The translations under genes were made by a program, and so were the position numbers. From assembly GCF_037975245.1 (NCBI RefSeq), contig NC_092571.1:22553917-22617916 (forward strand): a DNA stretch of 64,000 bases. The letters run 5' to 3'. The stretch is from Apostichopus japonicus (Eukaryota > Echinodermata > Holothuroidea > Aspidochirotida > Stichopodidae). This document shows positions 61,743 through 64,000 of the stretch, in pieces (position 1 is the first letter of the stretch; each line of letters starts with the position of its first letter). The notes beneath the pieces are model-generated. The model searched no databases and was not told the DNA's origin. It worked only from the letters and a program-made list of their open reading frames with translations.

Positions 61743-64000
61743 GTAAGACCTTCGCGACTTTTCCGTACATTGCGAACTTAACTAAATTTTTGTTCAAAAT
61801 TCCCAACTTTAAAAAACACGCAAATTTCACTTTATCGATACAAAGTCAGTCACATTGTTTTTTGGGTAAATGATACCTTAAATCATACTCAAATGTTACA
61901 TTGATCGACGGTTGTGGTCATAATGAGGCAGTAGGTTGTAATTCTCGGTCAAAATTGTAGTGGAAAAAACATGGAATTATCCCGAGCACAAGAATTGTTT
62001 GTTATACTTAGCGTCATAGTACAGTCATTGTGTGTGATACATGTACTGTAGCGAGTACACAGTACGTACCATTCATTATGATCAATACTGTGTGAAAGCA
62101 ATATGTACTTATGAACTTATGCAATGATTGGACTAGTACATTCGTGTAGCGTAATCACAATAGGCCTATCAGCTCGGCCTATAAATACGAGGTGCGAGAG
62201 TTGTAAAATGCAGGAAAGACAATATTAGATCCTTTGACAATTTTTGTTATCCATTTCATTCTTAAAAATAAATCTTATGAAATATTTCATAATGACAAGA
62301 AAGAAAATAACATATTTCTTTCTTTTAAGCATTGTTGTTCTTCCAAAACATAAACTTCATCAAAAATATTCCAGTCAAATTTGTTGTTATGGCTGGCTAG
62401 AAATTAAGCAACTTTTTTGTATTTCCACGTAGAACTTTTTATCTCGCTCTTACAAATTAAAAATAACATTTTGACTGCATTTCTGACAGTTAGGAAGTAC
62501 ATTAATGTTGACATCCTGAATTTGGCAAAACCAAAGTTTAAGCAAATTAATCACTGTAATTAGCTTAAAATATATCTTGAGAGTTTAAATGGTCAAGTAA
62601 TATCAAACTAGCCATTTTGATACAAAAGTGTGTTTAATTCCCAGAAATTAATTAAAAAATATCGTTATAAGGCCTTTTAGGTAATTAGTCCATTATCAAT
62701 ATACTGCATAAATGCTATGTGTCATATACATGATTAATTGAAAACCTGTTCACAAATCAGTCGTATGGAACAATGAAAGTTGATGTGCTTCTCGATCATG
62801 ACAACTTGACTGGGGAAATGAGGAGTGGAAGGGAAGAGGGGGCAAAACAAACTAGAAGCTAGATTTGTTTTGAGGAAGTGAGAAATGCACCTAGCCTTCA
62901 CAAGATTCTAATGAGTAATACAGCTTGAATTTGTTTCATTGTAAATGTTAAAAAATATGCCAGCCCTTTGCATTTTTATCATTCTTATAGAAACCTTTTC
63001 CAAGGTCAGTGTCCCCCTCCCATCCGACCATTTTCCCATGCAAGGAATTTGATCGAAAATTGGACATTCTACTTCTCGCTCAAAACTCTTAATTATGACA
63101 TGGATAAAAAATATGACATGAAGCTAAATCCCATTTGGCCTTTTCTAGCAATGATACTTTACATCTAGCATTATATAGCTCATCGATTCTATCCACATAC
63201 TTGCAGTGTGTATTAAAGTTTTATTTACCATGGTTTGTATCTCATTAGAGTATAATATTCTCAGCTATTATAGACAAGTTACTGTGCTACATAAATGTAC
63301 AGTGGTATAATATACTGTACATACATACAGGTAGTGGTATGGCATACTGTACATACATGTATACTTAAAAACCTATGATAGGGCTGAAGGTTTGTTTGTC
63401 AAGACATTTGATGGGGCATACATTTTACTGATAAGCCTTTGCAAAGAAACTGTCGTATTGTACTGTACAGTAGAATAATATGCATACTGTAAGGTTAACA
63501 TGAAATGTTATCATATATTTCAGTGGAAAGAAATTGAGCATTTTCAGAATCAAGCTAAGTACTGTGCTTTGTTGGCTTTGAAAGTTTTATCCTAAATCCA
63601 AAATCCTAAACCTAAGTCTCTTACAATTGATTGAGGGTATTGTGTTAAAGGCAGGTGGCTTTAGTTCTCCCTTTAGCCCTTATTGTTCTCAGTGGTCTGT
63701 ACAGGAGTTACATTGAGTAAGGACCTTGCTGGCTAAGATCTTGTTTCAGCATTTTGGCTAAGATCATTCATAGTATGGTTCCCTCTCTCATGATACGCAG
63801 TTGACAATGATCACCAAGTCACAGTTGGTGCAAGGGGACTGTAGGCATACTATATATCTGTACAGTAATTTTTACTCAGCAGTTATGCTTGCAAAGATCA
63901 CCAGTATGACTGAACTGCATTTTTAAATGTCTCTCTCTCTCTATGCACATCTTTACTTCTTTAGAAAGTTTGACATTGAAAAAAGTATATAAAAGCAATA
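61743..64000. other. Probable intron(s) of the 61.6-kb gene
   Basis: AT-rich sequence without recognised domains or mobile elements. The only exon-like site noted is at 63,524. Confidence 0.3.

Overview
This is a piece of an intron-rich, AT-rich animal nuclear genome. Every recognisable protein gene is split by GT-AG introns, and the reading phase was checked across each junction. DNA-transposon fossils, (TA)n microsatellites and CR1/L2-type LINEs lie between and within genes. An adhesion GPCR, a CHST15-like sulfotransferase, a class I fumarase and a CR1 LINE whose ORF1 carries a GDSL esterase would fit a marine invertebrate deuterostome such as an echinoderm. That assignment is inference; no species marker is visible.

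Layout. 1-8,012 (+): 3' part of an adhesion GPCR gene (nine exons, GAIN/GPS plus 7TM), with two small non-autonomous transposons in one intron. 9,410-10,022: a fold-back element built from roughly 21-bp GATATC-centred repeats. 10,598-32,709 (-): a seven-exon CHST15-like sulfotransferase. Its 17.9-kb third intron (12,902-30,816) contains a tandem array of 36 tRNA-Leu(UAA) genes, all on the same strand as the host gene, at 360-374 bp spacing. The array is interrupted by a 3,525-bp CR1-like LINE (22,181-25,705). 33,625-34,148: a hAT-type MITE. 34.2-42.9 kb: no gene recognised. 42.9-45.3 kb: an L2-like LINE 3' fragment split by an 1,869-bp fold-back element. 46,332-50,673 (+): a rhodopsin-like 7TM receptor with a very long, motif-repeated cytoplasmic tail. 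53,433-60,708 (-): an 11-exon class I (Fe-S) fumarase with a mitochondrial-type leader. 61,635 onward (+): the first exon of a divergent neighbouring gene of unknown function.

The most striking feature is the intronic tRNA-Leu(UAA) array. Twenty-four of 36 copies are identical over the whole tRNA while spacers differ. Larger blocks of about 0.73, 1.09 and 4.01 kb recur, and damaged copies cluster toward the array edges. This is the picture expected from repeated unequal exchange with the tRNA itself held constant by selection or conversion. Two fold-back elements in different places share TATGG...CCATA termini and 6-bp target duplications, so they probably belong to one transposon group.

The protein genes do not form an obvious pathway. 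The only promoter-level relation suggested is the head-to-head pair of the fumarase and the 61.6-kb gene.
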